Shown piece by piece: positions 35,701 through 47,300 of a DNA stretch of 64,000 nucleotides. Within the stretch, counting starts at the first letter, position 1. Each line of letters starts with the position of its first letter. The stretch comes from Antedon mediterranea (Eukaryota > Echinodermata > Crinoidea > Comatulida > Antedonidae). A program made the translations under genes and the position numbers. The stretch lies in the NCBI RefSeq assembly GCF_964355755.1, contig NC_092680.1:11573001-11637000 (forward strand), read 5' to 3'. A model generated the notes under the pieces. That model ran no database searches, was not told where the DNA came from, and was given only the letters and a program-made list of their open reading frames with translations.

Positions 35701-36329
35701 AGCTATTCTAAGTACTTTTGTGTTTTTATGTTAACAAGTTTTTTCGAAAATCACAAAATGGTCTAAAACGTCTTCAAATGCGATTTGAAGCTATTCTGTA
35801 CACTTTGATGTTTTGTGTGAAAAAGTTTTGTCAAAATGCTCAAAATGGTCTAAAACGTTTTTAAAACGATATTAAGCTATTTTGTGCTCTTTGATGTTTT
35901 TGTGTAACCAAGTTTCATCGAAAATCACAAAATGGTCTAAAACGTCTCCAAATGCGATTTGAAGCTTTTCTAAGCACTTTGGTGTTTTTATGTTAACAAG
36001 TTTTTTCGAAAATCACAAAATGGTCTAAAACGTCTCCAAATGCGATTTGAAGCTCTTCTGTACACTTTGATGTTTTGTGTGAAAAAGTTTTGTCGAAATT
36101 CTCAAAATGGTCTAAAACATTTTTAAATACGATATTAAGCTGTTTTGTGCACTTTGATGATTTGTGTGAAAAGTTTTAAAGAAATGCTCAAAATGGTCAA
36201 AAACGGTTTTTAATGTGATTTTAAGCACTTTGATGTTTTTGTGTAACCAAGTTTTTTCGAAAATCACAAAATGGTCTAAAACGTCTCCAAATGCGATTTG
36301 AAGCTTTTCTAAGCACTTTGGTGTTTTTA

Positions 36330-39300
36330 TGTTAACAAGTTTTTTCGAAAATCACAAAATGGTCTAAAACGTCTTCAAATGCGATTTGAAGCTATTCTGT
36401 ACACTTTGATGTTTTGTGTGAAAAAGTTTTGTCGAAATGCTCAAAATGGTCTAAAACGTTTTTAAATACGATATTAAGCTATTTTGTGATCTTTGATGTT
36501 TTTGTGTGAAAAGTTTTATCGAAATGCTCAAAATGGTCTAAAACGGTTTCTAATGCGATTTGAAGCTATTCTGTACCCTTTTGAAGTTTTTTGTGAAAAA
36601 GTTTTCTCGAAATGCTCAAAATGGTCTAAAAAGTTTTTATATACCATATTAAGCTATTTTGTGCACTTTGATGTTTTTTGTGAAAAGTTTTATCGAAATG
36701 CTCAAAATGGTCTAAAACGGTTTCTATTGTGATTTTAAGCACTTTGATGATTTTGTGTAACCAAGTTTCATCGAAATGTACAAAATGGTCTAAAACGTCT
36801 CCAAATGCGATTTGAAGCTATTCTAAGTACTTTTGTGTTTTTATGTTAACAAGTTTTTTCGAAAATCACAAAATGGTCTAAAACGTCTTCAAATGCGATT
36901 TGAAGCTATTCTGTACACTTTTATGTTTTGTGTGAAAAAGTTTTGTCGAAATTCTCAAAATGGTCTAAAACGTTTTTAAATACGATATTAAGCTGTTTTG
37001 TGCACTTTGATGATTTGTGTGAAAAGTTTTAACGAAATGCTCAAAATGGTCAAAAACGGTTTCTAATGTGATTTTAAGCACTTTGATGTTTTTGTGTAAC
37101 CAAGTTTTTTCAAAAATCACAAAATGGTCTAAAACGTCTCCAAATGCGATTTGAAGCTTTTCTAAGCACTTTGGTGTTTTTATGTTAACTAGTTTTTTCG
37201 AAAATCACAAAATGGTCTAAAACGTCTCCAAATGCGATTTGAAGATATTCTAAGCACTTTGGTGTTTTTATGTTAAAAAGTTTTTTCGAAAATCACAAAA
37301 TAGTCTAAAACGTCTCCAAATGCGATTTGAAGCTATTCTGTACACTTTGATGTTTTGTGTGAAAAAGTTTTGTCGAAATGCTCAAAATGGTCTAAAACGT
37401 TTTTAAAACGATATTAAGCTATTTTGTGCTCTTTGATGTTTTTGTGTAACCAAGTTTCATCGAAAATCACAAAATTGTCTAAAACGTCTCAAAATGCGAT
37501 TTGAAGCTTTTCTAAGCACTTTGGTGTTTTTATGTTAACAAGTTTTTTCGAAAATCACGAAATGGTCTAAAATGTCTCCAAATGCGATTTGAAGATATTC
37601 TGAGCACTTTGGTGTTTTTATGTTAAAAAGTTTTTTCGAAAATCACAAAATGGTCTAAAACGTCTCCAAATGCGATTTGAAGCTCTTCTGTACACTTTGA
37701 TGTTTTGTGTGAAAAAGTTTTGTCGAAATGCTCAAAATGGTCTAAAACGTTTTTAAATACGATATTAAGCTGTTTTGTGAACTTTGATGATTTGTGTGAA
37801 AAGTTTTAACGAAATGCTCAAAATGGTCTAAAACGGTTTCTAATGTGATTTTAAGCACTTTGATGTTTTTGTGTAACCAAGTTTTTTCGAAAATCACAAA
37901 ATAGTCTAAAACGTCTCCAAATGCGATTTGAAGCTTTTCTAAGCACTTTGGTGTTTTTATGTTAACAAGTTTTTTCGAAAATCAAAAAATGGTCTAAAAC
38001 GTCTCCAAATGCGATTTGAGGATATTCTGAGCACTTTGGTGTTTTTTTGTTAAAAAGTTTTTTCGAAAATAACAAAATGGTCTAAAACGTCTCCAAATGC
38101 GATTTGAAGCTATTCTGTACACTTTGATGTTTTGTGTGAAAAAGTTTTGTCGAAATGCTCAAAATGGTCTAAAACGTTTTTAAATACGATATTAAGCTAT
38201 TTTGTGATCTTTGATGTTTTTGTGTGAAAAGTTTTATCGAAATGCTCAAAATGGTCTAAAACGGTTTCTATTGTGATTTTAAGCACTTTGATGATTTTGT
38301 GTAACCAAGTTTCATCGAAATGTACAAAATGGTCTAAAACGTCTCCAAATGCGATTTGAAGCTATTCTAAGTACTTTTGTGTTTTTATGTTAACAAGTTT
38401 TTTCGAAAATCACAAAATGGTCTAAAACGTCTTCAAATGCGATTTGAAGCTATTCTGTACACTTTGATGTTTTGTGTGAAAAAGTTTTGTCAAAATGCTC
38501 AAAATGGTCTAAAACGTTTTTAAAACGATATTAAGCTATTTTGTGCTCTTTGATGTTTTTGTGTAACCAAGTTTCAACGAAAATCACAAAATGGTCTAAA
38601 ACGTCTCCAAATGCGATTTGAAGCTTTTCTAAGCACTTTGGTGTTTTTATGTTAACAAGTTTTTTCGAAAATCACAAAATGGTCTAAAACGTCTCCAAAT
38701 GCGATTTGAAGCTCTTCTGTACACTTTGATGTTTTGTGTGAAAAAGTTTTGTCGAAATTCTCAAAATGGTCTAAAAGGTTTTTAAATACGATATTAAGCT
38801 GTTTTGTGCACTTTGATGATTTGTGTGAAAAGTTTTAACGAAATGCTCAAAATGGTCTAAAACGGTTTCTAATGTGATTTTAAGCACTTTGATGTTTTTG
38901 TGTAACCAAGTTTTTTCGAAAATCACAAAATGGTCTAATACGTCTCCAAATGCGATTTGAAGCTTTTCCAAGCACTTTGCTGTTTTTATGTTAAGTTTTT
39001 TCGAAAATCACAAAATGGTCTAAAACGTCTTCAAATGCGATTTGAAGCTATTCTGTACACTTTGATGTTTTGTGTGAAAAAGTTTTGTCGAAATGCTCAA
39101 AATGGTCTAAAACGTTTTTAAATACGATATTAAGCTATTTTGTGATCTTTGATGTTTTTGTGTGAAAAGTTTTATCAAAATGCTCAAAATGGTCTGAAAC
39201 GGTTTCTAATGCGATTTGAAGCTATTCTGTACACTTTGAAGTTTTGTGTGAAAAAGTTTTCTCGAAATGCTCAAAATGGTCTAAAACGTTTTTATATACC

Positions 39301-42300
39301 ATATTAAGCTATTTTGTGCACTTTGATGTTTTTTTTTTAAAGTTTTATCGAAATGCTCAAAATGGTCTAAAACGGTTTCTATTGGGATTTTAAGCACTTT
39401 GATGATTTTGTGTAACCAAGTTTCATCGAAATGTACAAAATGGTCTAAAACGTCTCCAAATGCGATTTGAAGCTATTCTAAGTACTTTTGTGTTTTTATG
39501 TTAACAAGTTTTTTCGAAAATCACAAAATGGTCTAAAACGTCTTCAAATGCGATTTGAAGCTATTCTGTACACTTTGATGTTTTGTGTGAAAAAGTTTTG
39601 TTGAAATGCTCAAAATGGTCAAAAACGGTTTCTAATGTGATTTTAAGCACAAGCACTTTGGTGTTTTTATGTTAACAAGTTTTTTCGAAAATCACAAAAT
39701 GGTCTAAAACGTCTCCAAATGCGATTTGAAGATATTCTGAGCACTTTGGTGTTTTTATGTTAAAAAGTTTTTTCGAAAATCACAAAATAGTCTAAAACGT
39801 CTCAAAATGCGATTTGAAGCTATTCTGTACACTTTGATGTTTTGTGTGAAAAAGTTTTGTCGAAATGCTCAAAATGGTCTAAAACGTTTTTAAAACGATA
39901 TTAAGCTATTTTGTGCTCTTTGATGTTTTTGTGTAACCAAGTTTCATCGAAAATCACAAAATGGTCTAAAACGTCTCCAAATGCGATTTGAAGCTTTTCT
40001 AAGCACTTTGGTGTTTTTATGTTAACAAGTTTTTTCGAAAATCACGAAATGGTCTAAAATGTCTCCAAATGCGATTTGAAGATATTCTGAGCACTTTGGT
40101 GTTTTTATGTTAAAACGTTTTTTCGAAAATCACAAAATGGTCTAAAACGTTTTTAAATACGATATTAAGCTATTTTGTGATCTTTGATGTTTTTGTGTGA
40201 AAAGTTTTATCGAAATGCTCAAAATGGTCTAAAACGGTTTCTAATGCGATTTGAAGCTATTCGGTACACTTTGAAGTTTTTTGTGAAAAAGTTTTCTCGA
40301 AATGCTCAAAATGGTCTAAAACGTTTTTATATACCATATTAAGCTATTTTGTGCACTTTGATGTTTTTTGTGAAAAGTTTTATCGAAATTCTCAAAATGG
40401 TCTAAAACGGTTTCTATTGTGATTTTAAGCACTTTGATGATTTTGTGTAACCAAGTTTCATCGAAATGTACAAAATGGTCTAAAACGTCTCCAAATGCGA
40501 TTTGAAGCTATTCTAAGTACTTTTGTGTTTTTATGTTAACAAGTTTTTTCGAAAATCACGAAATGGTCTAAAATGTCTCCAAATGCGATTTGAAGATATT
40601 CTGAGCACTTTGGTGTTTTTATGTTAAAAAGTTTTTTCGAAAATCACAAAATAGTCTAAAACGTCTCCAAATGCGATTTGAAGCTATTCTGTACACTTTG
40701 ATGTTTTGTGTGAAAAAGTTTTGTCGAAATGCTCAAAATGGTCTAAAACATTTTTAAAACGATATTAAGCTATTTTGTGCTCTTTGATGTTTTTGTGTAA
40801 CCAAGTTTCATCGAAAATCACAAAATGGTCTAAAACGTCTCAAAATGCGATTTGAAGCTTTTCTAAGCACTTTGGTGTTTTTATGTTAACAAGTTTTTTC
40901 GAAAATCACGAAATGGTCTAAAATGTCTCCAAATGCGATTTGAAGATATTCTGAGCACTTTGGTGTTTTTATGTTAAAAAGTTTTTTCGAAAATCACAAA
41001 ATGGTCTAAAACGTCTCCAAATGCGATTTGAAGCTCTTCTGTACACTTTGATGTTTTGTGTGAAAAAGTTTTGTCGAAATGCTCAAAATGGTCTAAAACG
41101 TTTTTAAATACGATATTAAGCTGTTTTGTGCACTTTGATGATTTGTGTGAAAAGTTTTAACGAAATGCTCAAAATGGTCTAAAACGGTTTCTAATGTGAT
41201 TTTAAGCACTTTGATGTTTTTGTGTAACCAAGTTTTTTCGAAAATCACAAAATAGTCTAAAACGTCTCCAAATGCGATTTGAAGCTTTTCTAAGCACTTT
41301 GGTGTTTTTATGTTAACAAGTTTTTTCGAAAATCACAAAATGGTCTAAAACGTCTCCAAATGCGATTTGAGGATATTCTGAGCACTTTGGTGTTTTTTCG
41401 TTAAAAAGTTTTTTCGAAAATCACAAAATGGTCTAAAACGTCTCCAAATGCGATTTGAAGCTATTCTGTACACTTTGATGTTTTGTGTGAAAAAGTTTTG
41501 TCGAAATGCTCAAAATGGTCTAAAACGTTTTGAAATACGATATTAAGCTATTTTGTGATCTTAGATGTTTTTGTGTGAAAAGTTTTATCGAAATGCTCAA
41601 AATGGTCTAAAACGGTTTCTATTGTGATTTTAAGCACTTTGATGATTTTGTGTAACCAAGTTTCATCGAAATGTACAAAATGGTCTAAAATGTCTCCAAA
41701 TGCGATTTGAAGCTATTCTAAGTACTTTTGTGTTTTTATGTTAACAAGTTTTTTCGAAAATCACAAAATGGTCTAAAACGTCTTCAAATGCGATTTGAAG
41801 CTATTCTGTACACTTTGATGTTTTGTGTGAAAAAGTTTTGTCAAAATGCTCAAAATGGTCTAAAACGTTTTTAAAACGATATTAAGCTATTTTGTGCTCT
41901 TTGATGTTTTTGTGTAACCAAGTTTCATCGAAAATCACAAAATGGTCTAAAACGTCTCCAAATGCGATTTGAAGCTTTTCTAAGCACTTTGGTGTTTTTA
42001 TGTTAACAAGTTTTTTCGAAAATCACAAAATGGTCTAAAACATCTCCAAATGCGATTTGAAGCTCTTCTGTACACTTTGATGTTTTGTGTGAAAAAGTTT
42101 TGTCGAAATTCTCAAAATGGTCTAAAAGGTTTTTAAATACGATATTAAGCTGTTTTGTGCACTTTGATGATTTGTGTGAAAAGTTTTAACGAAATGCTCA
42201 AAATGGTCTAAAACGGTTTCTAATGTGATTTTAAGCACTTTGATGTTTTTGTGTAACCAAGTTTTTTCGAAAATCACAAAATAGTCTAAAACGTCTCCAA

Positions 42301-42952
42301 ATGCGATTTGAAGCTTTTCTAAGCACTTTGGTGTTTTTATGTTTACAAGTTTTTTCGAAAATCACAAAATGGTCTAAAACGTCTCCAAATGCGATTTGAG
42401 GATATTCTGAGCACTTTGGTGTTTTTTTGTTAAAAAGTTTTTTCGAAAATCACAAAATGGTCTAAAACGTCTCCAAATGCGATTTGAAGCTATTCTGTAC
42501 ACTTTGATGTTTTGTGTGAAAAAGTTTTGTCGAAATGCTCAAAATGGTCTAAAACGTTTTTAAATACGATATTAGGCTATTTTGTGATCTTTGATGTTTT
42601 TGTGTGAAAAGTTTTATCGAAATGCTCAAAATGGTCTAAAACGGTTTCTATTGTTATTATAAGCACTTTGATGATTTTGTGTAACCAAGTTTCATCGAAA
42701 TGTACAAAATGGTCTAAAACGTCTCCAAATGCGATTTGAAGCTATTCTAAGTACTTTTGTGTTTTTATGTTAACAAGTTTTTTCGAAAATCACAAAATGG
42801 TCTAAAACGTCTTCAAATGCGATTTGAAGCTATTCTGTACACTTTGATGTTTTGTGTGAAAAAGTTTTGTCAAAATGCTCAAAATGGTCTAAAACGTTTT
42901 TAAAACGATATTAAGCTATTTTGTGCTCTTTGATGTTTTTGTGTAACCAAGT
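36330..42952 (+). repeat. Distal copy of the 6.6-kb block at 3268-9890
   Basis: Mirror of 3268-9890 at +33,062. Differences seen by eye include ATGTTAACTAG near 37188, CTAAGCAC instead of CTGAGCAC near 37249, AAAATTGTC near 37473, GTGAACTTTG near 37778, ATCAAAAAATGG near 37981, the run of ten T near 39329, TTCGGTACAC near 40260 and CTTAGATG near 41561. The 82-bp deletion and the missing A3 (40139) are both present. The right end merges into the first copy of the 4,804-bp tandem duplication, so that duplication reused part of this block. Confidence 0.87.
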
Positions 42953-43574
42953 TTCATCGAAAATCACAAAATGGTCTAAAACGTCTCCAAATGCGATTTG
43001 AAGCTTTTCTAAGCACTTTGGTGTTTTTATGTTAACAAGTTTTTTCGAAAATCACAAAATGGTCTAAAACGTCTCCAAATGCGATTTGAAGCTCTTCTGT
43101 ACACTTTGATGTTTTGTGTGAAAAAGTTTTGTCGAAATTCTCAAAATGGTCTAAAACATTTTTAAATACGATATTAAGCTGTTTTGTGCACTTTGATGAT
43201 TTGTGTGAAAAGTTTTAACGAAATGCTCAAAATGGTCAAAAACGGTTTTTAATGTGATTTTAAGCACTTTGATGTTTTTGTGTAACCAAGTTTTTTCGAA
43301 AATCACAAAATGGTCTAAAACGTCTCCAAATGCGATTTGAAGCTTTTCTAAGCACTTTGGTGTTTTTATGTTAACAAGTTTTTTCGAAAATCACAAAATG
43401 GTCTAAAACGTCTCCAAATGCGATTTGAAGATATTCTGAGCACTTTGGTGTTTTTATGTTAAAAAGTTTTTTCGAAAATCACAAAATGGTCTAAAACGTC
43501 TTCAAATGCGATTTGAAGCTATTCTGTACACTTTGATGTTTTGTGTGAAAAAGTTTTGTCGAAATGCTCAAAAT

Positions 43575-43575
43575 G
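43575..43575. repeat. Syntax break: A3 followed by C3 without B2
   Basis: The A3 at 43488-43574 is followed directly by C3, whereas elsewhere A3 is followed by a B unit. The missing B2 implies a one-unit loss, and the neighbouring cassette then continues normally as C3-B4-C2-A4. The same break occurs at 48379 in the tandem copy. The short plus-strand open frames at 43506-43691 and 48310-48495 are by-products of this 87-bp unit pair. Confidence 0.8.
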
Positions 43576-44253
43576 GTCTAAAACGGTTTCTAATGCGATT
43601 TGAAGCTATTCTGTACACTTTGAAGTTTTGTGTGAAAAAGTTTTCTCGAAATGCTCAAAATGGTCTAAAACGTTTTTATATACCATATTAAGCTATTTTG
43701 TGCACTTTGATGTTTTTTGTGAAAAGTTTTATCGAAATTCTCAAAATGGTCTAAAACGGTTTCTATTGTGATTTTAAGCACTTTGATGATTTTGTGTAAC
43801 CAAGTTTCATCGAAATGTACAAAATGGTCTAAAACGTCTCCAAATGCGATTTGAAGCTATTCTAAGTACTTTTGTGTTTTTATGTTAACAAGTTTTTTCG
43901 AAAATCACAAAATGGTCTAAAACGTCTTCAAATGCGATTTGAAGCTATTCTGTACACTTTGATGTTTTGTGTGAAAAAGTTTTGTCGAAATGCTCAAAAT
44001 GGTCTAAAACGTTTTTAAATACGATATTAAGCTATTTTGTGATCTTTGATGTTTTTGTGTGAAAAGTTTTATCGAAATGCTCAAAATGGTCTAAAACGGT
44101 TTCTATTGTGATTTTAAGCACTTTGATGATTTTGTGTAACCAAGTTTCATCGAAATGTACAAAATGGTCTAAAACGTCTCCAAATGCGATTTGAAGCTAT
44201 TCTAAGTACTTTGGTGTTTTTATGTTAACAAGTTTTTTCGAAAATCACAAAAT

Positions 44254-44341
44254 GGTCTAAAACGTCTTCAAATGCGATTTGAATCTATTCTGTACACTTT
44301 GGTGTTTTTATGTTAAAAAGTTTTTTTGAAAATCACAAAAA
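44254..44341 (+). repeat. Chimeric monomer: A3 left half, A2 right half
   Basis: An 88-bp unit that begins as A3 (GAATCTATTCTGTACACTTT) and ends as A2 (GGTGTTTTTATGTTAAAAAG), with TTTTTTTGAAAATC in place of the CpG-containing palindrome and AAAAAGGTC in place of AAAATGGTC. It is duplicated at 49058-49145. A switch in mid-unit is the expected product of recombination or conversion within the shared ACACTTTG stretch. Confidence 0.82.
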
Positions 44342-47300
44342 GGTCTAAAACGTCTCAAAATGCGATTTGAAGCTATTCTGTACACTTTGATGTTTTGTGT
44401 GAAAAAGTTTTCTCGAAATGCTCAAAATGGTCTAAAACGTTTTTAAAACGATATTAAGCTATTTTGTGCTCTTTGATGTTTTTGTGTAACCAAGTTTCAT
44501 CGAAAATCACAAAATGGTCTAAAACGTCTCCAAATGCGATTTGAAGCTTTTCTAAGCACTTTGGTGTTTTTATGTTAACAAGTTTTTTTCGAAAATCACG
44601 AAATGGTCTAAAACGTCTCCAAATGCGATTTGAAGATATTCTGAGCACTTTGGTGTTTTTATGTTAAAAAGTTTTTTCGAAAATCACAAAATGGTCTAAA
44701 ACGTCTCCAAATGCGATTTGAAGCTCTTCTGTACACTTTGATGTTTTGTGTGAAAAAGTTTTGTCGAAATGCTCAAAATGGTCTAAAACGTTTTTAAATA
44801 CGATATTAAGCTGTTTTGTGCACTTGAATGATTTGTGTGAAAAGTTTTAACGAAATGCTCAAAATGGTCTAAAACGGTTTCTAATGTGATTTTAAGCACT
44901 TTGATGTTTTTGTGTAACCAAGTTTTTTCGAAAATCACAAAATGGTCTAAAACGTCTCCAAATGCGATTTGAAGCTTTTCTAAGCACTTTGGTGTTTTTA
45001 TGTTAACAAGTTTTTTCGAAAATCACAAAATGGTCTAAAACGTCTCCAAATGCGATTTGAGGATATTCTGAGCACTTTGGTGTTTTTATGTTAAAAAGTT
45101 TTTTCGAAAATCACAAAATGGTCTAAAACGTCTCCAAATGCGATTTGAAGCTATTCTGTACACTTTGATGTTTTGTGTGAAAAAGTTTTGTCGAAATGCT
45201 CAAAATGGTCTAAAACGTTTTTAAAACGATATTAAGCTATTTTGTGCTCTTTGATGTTTTTGTGTAACCAAGTTTCATCGAAATCAACAAAATGGTCTAA
45301 TACGTCTCCAAATGCGATTTGAAGCTTTTCCAAGCACTTTGCTGTTTTTATGTTAACAAGTTTTTTCGAAAATCACAAAATGGTCTAAAACGTCTTCAAA
45401 TGCGATTTGAAGCTATTCTGTACACTTTGATGTTTTGTGTGAAAAAGTTTTGTCAAAATGCTCAAAATGGTCTAAAACGTTTTTAAATACGATATTAAGC
45501 TATTTTGTGATCTTTGATGTTTTTGTGTGAAAAGTTTTATCGAAATGCTCAAAATGGTCTAAAACGGTTTCTAATGCGATTTGAAGCTATTCTGTACACT
45601 TTGAAGTTTTTTGTGAAAAAGTTTTCTCGAAATGCTCAAAATGGTCTAAAAAGTTTTTATATACCATATTAAGCTATTTTGTGCACTTTGATGTTTTTTG
45701 TGAAAAGTTTTATCGAAATGCTCAAAATGGTCTAAAACGGTTTCTATTGTGATTTTAAGCACTTTGATGATTTTGTGTAACCAAGTTTCATCGAAATGTA
45801 CAAAATGGTCTAAAACGTCTCCAAATGCGATTTGAAGCTATTCTAAGTACTTTTGTGTTTTTATGTTAACAAGTTTTTTCGAAAATCACAAAATGGTCTA
45901 AAACGTCTTCAAATGCGATTTGAAGCACTTTGATGATTTTGTGTAACCAAGTTTCATCGAAATGTACAAAATGGTCTAAAACGTCTCCAAATGCGATTTG
46001 AAGCTCTTCTGTACACTTTGATGTTTTGTGTGAAAAAGTTTTGTCGAAATTCTCAAAATGGTCTAAAACGTTTTTAAATACGATATTAAGCTGTTTTGTG
46101 CACTTTGATGATTTGTGTGAAAAGTTTTAACGAAATGCTCAAAATGGTCAAAAACGGTTTCTAATGTGATTTTAAGCACTTTGATGTTTTTGTGTAACCA
46201 AGTTTTTTCGAAAATCACAAAATGGTCTAAAACGTCTCCAAATGCGATTTGAAGCTTTTCTAAGCACTTTGGTGTTTTTATGTTAACAAGTTTTTTCGAA
46301 AATCACAAAATGGTCTAAAACGTCTCCAAATGCGATTTGAGGATATTCTGAGCACTTTGGTGTTTTTATGTTAAAAAGTTTTTTCGAAAATCACAAAATG
46401 GTCTAAAACGTCTCCAAATGCGATTTGAAGCTATTCTGTACACTTTGATGTTTTGTGTGAAAAAGTTTTGTCGAAATGCTCAAAATGGTCTAAAACGTTT
46501 TTAAAACGATATTAAGCTATTTTGTGCTCTTTGATGTTTTTGTGTAACCAAGTTTCATCGAAATCAACAAAATGGTCTAATACGTCTCCAAATGCGATTT
46601 GAAGCTTTTCCAAGCACCTTGCTGTTTTTATGTTAACAAGTTTTTTCGAAAATCACAAAATGGTCTAAAACGTCTTCAAATGCGATTTGAAGCTATTCTG
46701 TACACTTTGATGTTTTGTGTGAAAAAGTTTTGTCGAAATGCTCAAAATGGTCTAAAACGTTTTTAAATACGATATTAAGCTATTTTGTGATCTTTGATGT
46801 TTTTGTGTGAAAAGTTTTATCGAAATGCTCAAAATGGTCTAAAACGGTTTCTAATGCGATTTGAAGCTATTCTGTACACTTTGAAGTTTTGTGTGAAAAA
46901 GTTTTGTCGAAATTCTCAAAATGGTCTAAAAGGTTTTTAAATACGATATTAAGCTGTTTTGTGCACTTTGATGATTTGTGTGAAAAGTTTTAACGAAATG
47001 CTCAAAATGGTCTAAAACGGTTTCTAATGTGATTTTAAGCACTTTGATGTTTTTGTGTAACCAAGTTTTTTCGAAAATCACAAAATAGTCTAAAACGTCT
47101 CCAAATGCGATTTGAAGCTTTTCTAAGCACTTTGGTGTTTTTATGTTTACAAGTTTTTTCGAAAATCACAAAATGGTCTAAAACGTCTCCAAATGCGATT
47201 TGAGGATATTCTGAGCACTTTGGTGTTTTTTTGTTAAAAAGTTTTTTCGAAAATCACAAAATGGTCTAAAACGTCTCCAAATGCGATTTGAAGCTATTCT

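Larger units (their letters stand above)
31871..36329 (+). repeat. Paralogue of 4.7-9.3 kb with cassette gains and losses (spacing about 27.0-27.2 kb)
   Basis: Spacing to the 4.7-9.3 kb segment steps through known events: 27,233 before 5357/32590, then 26,971 after a 262-bp loss here, and 27,052 near 8331/35383. The last value is fully accounted for by a further one-unit loss here at 33351-33437 (-88), absence here of the 82-bp deletion (+82), and retention here of an A3 at 34042-34128 that is missing at 7077 (+87). The agreement of counts supports the parsing. Content is otherwise ordinary L1, L2 and L3 cassettes. Confidence 0.82.

Noticed and set aside
43506-43691. Plus-strand open frame of 61 codons (and 48310-48495), and minus-strand frames at 44454-44648 and 49258-49452
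   Set aside because: By-products of the A3-C3 syntax break and of A1/A2 units inside the 4,804-bp duplication. The peptide itself repeats once per unit, as expected for translated satellite.
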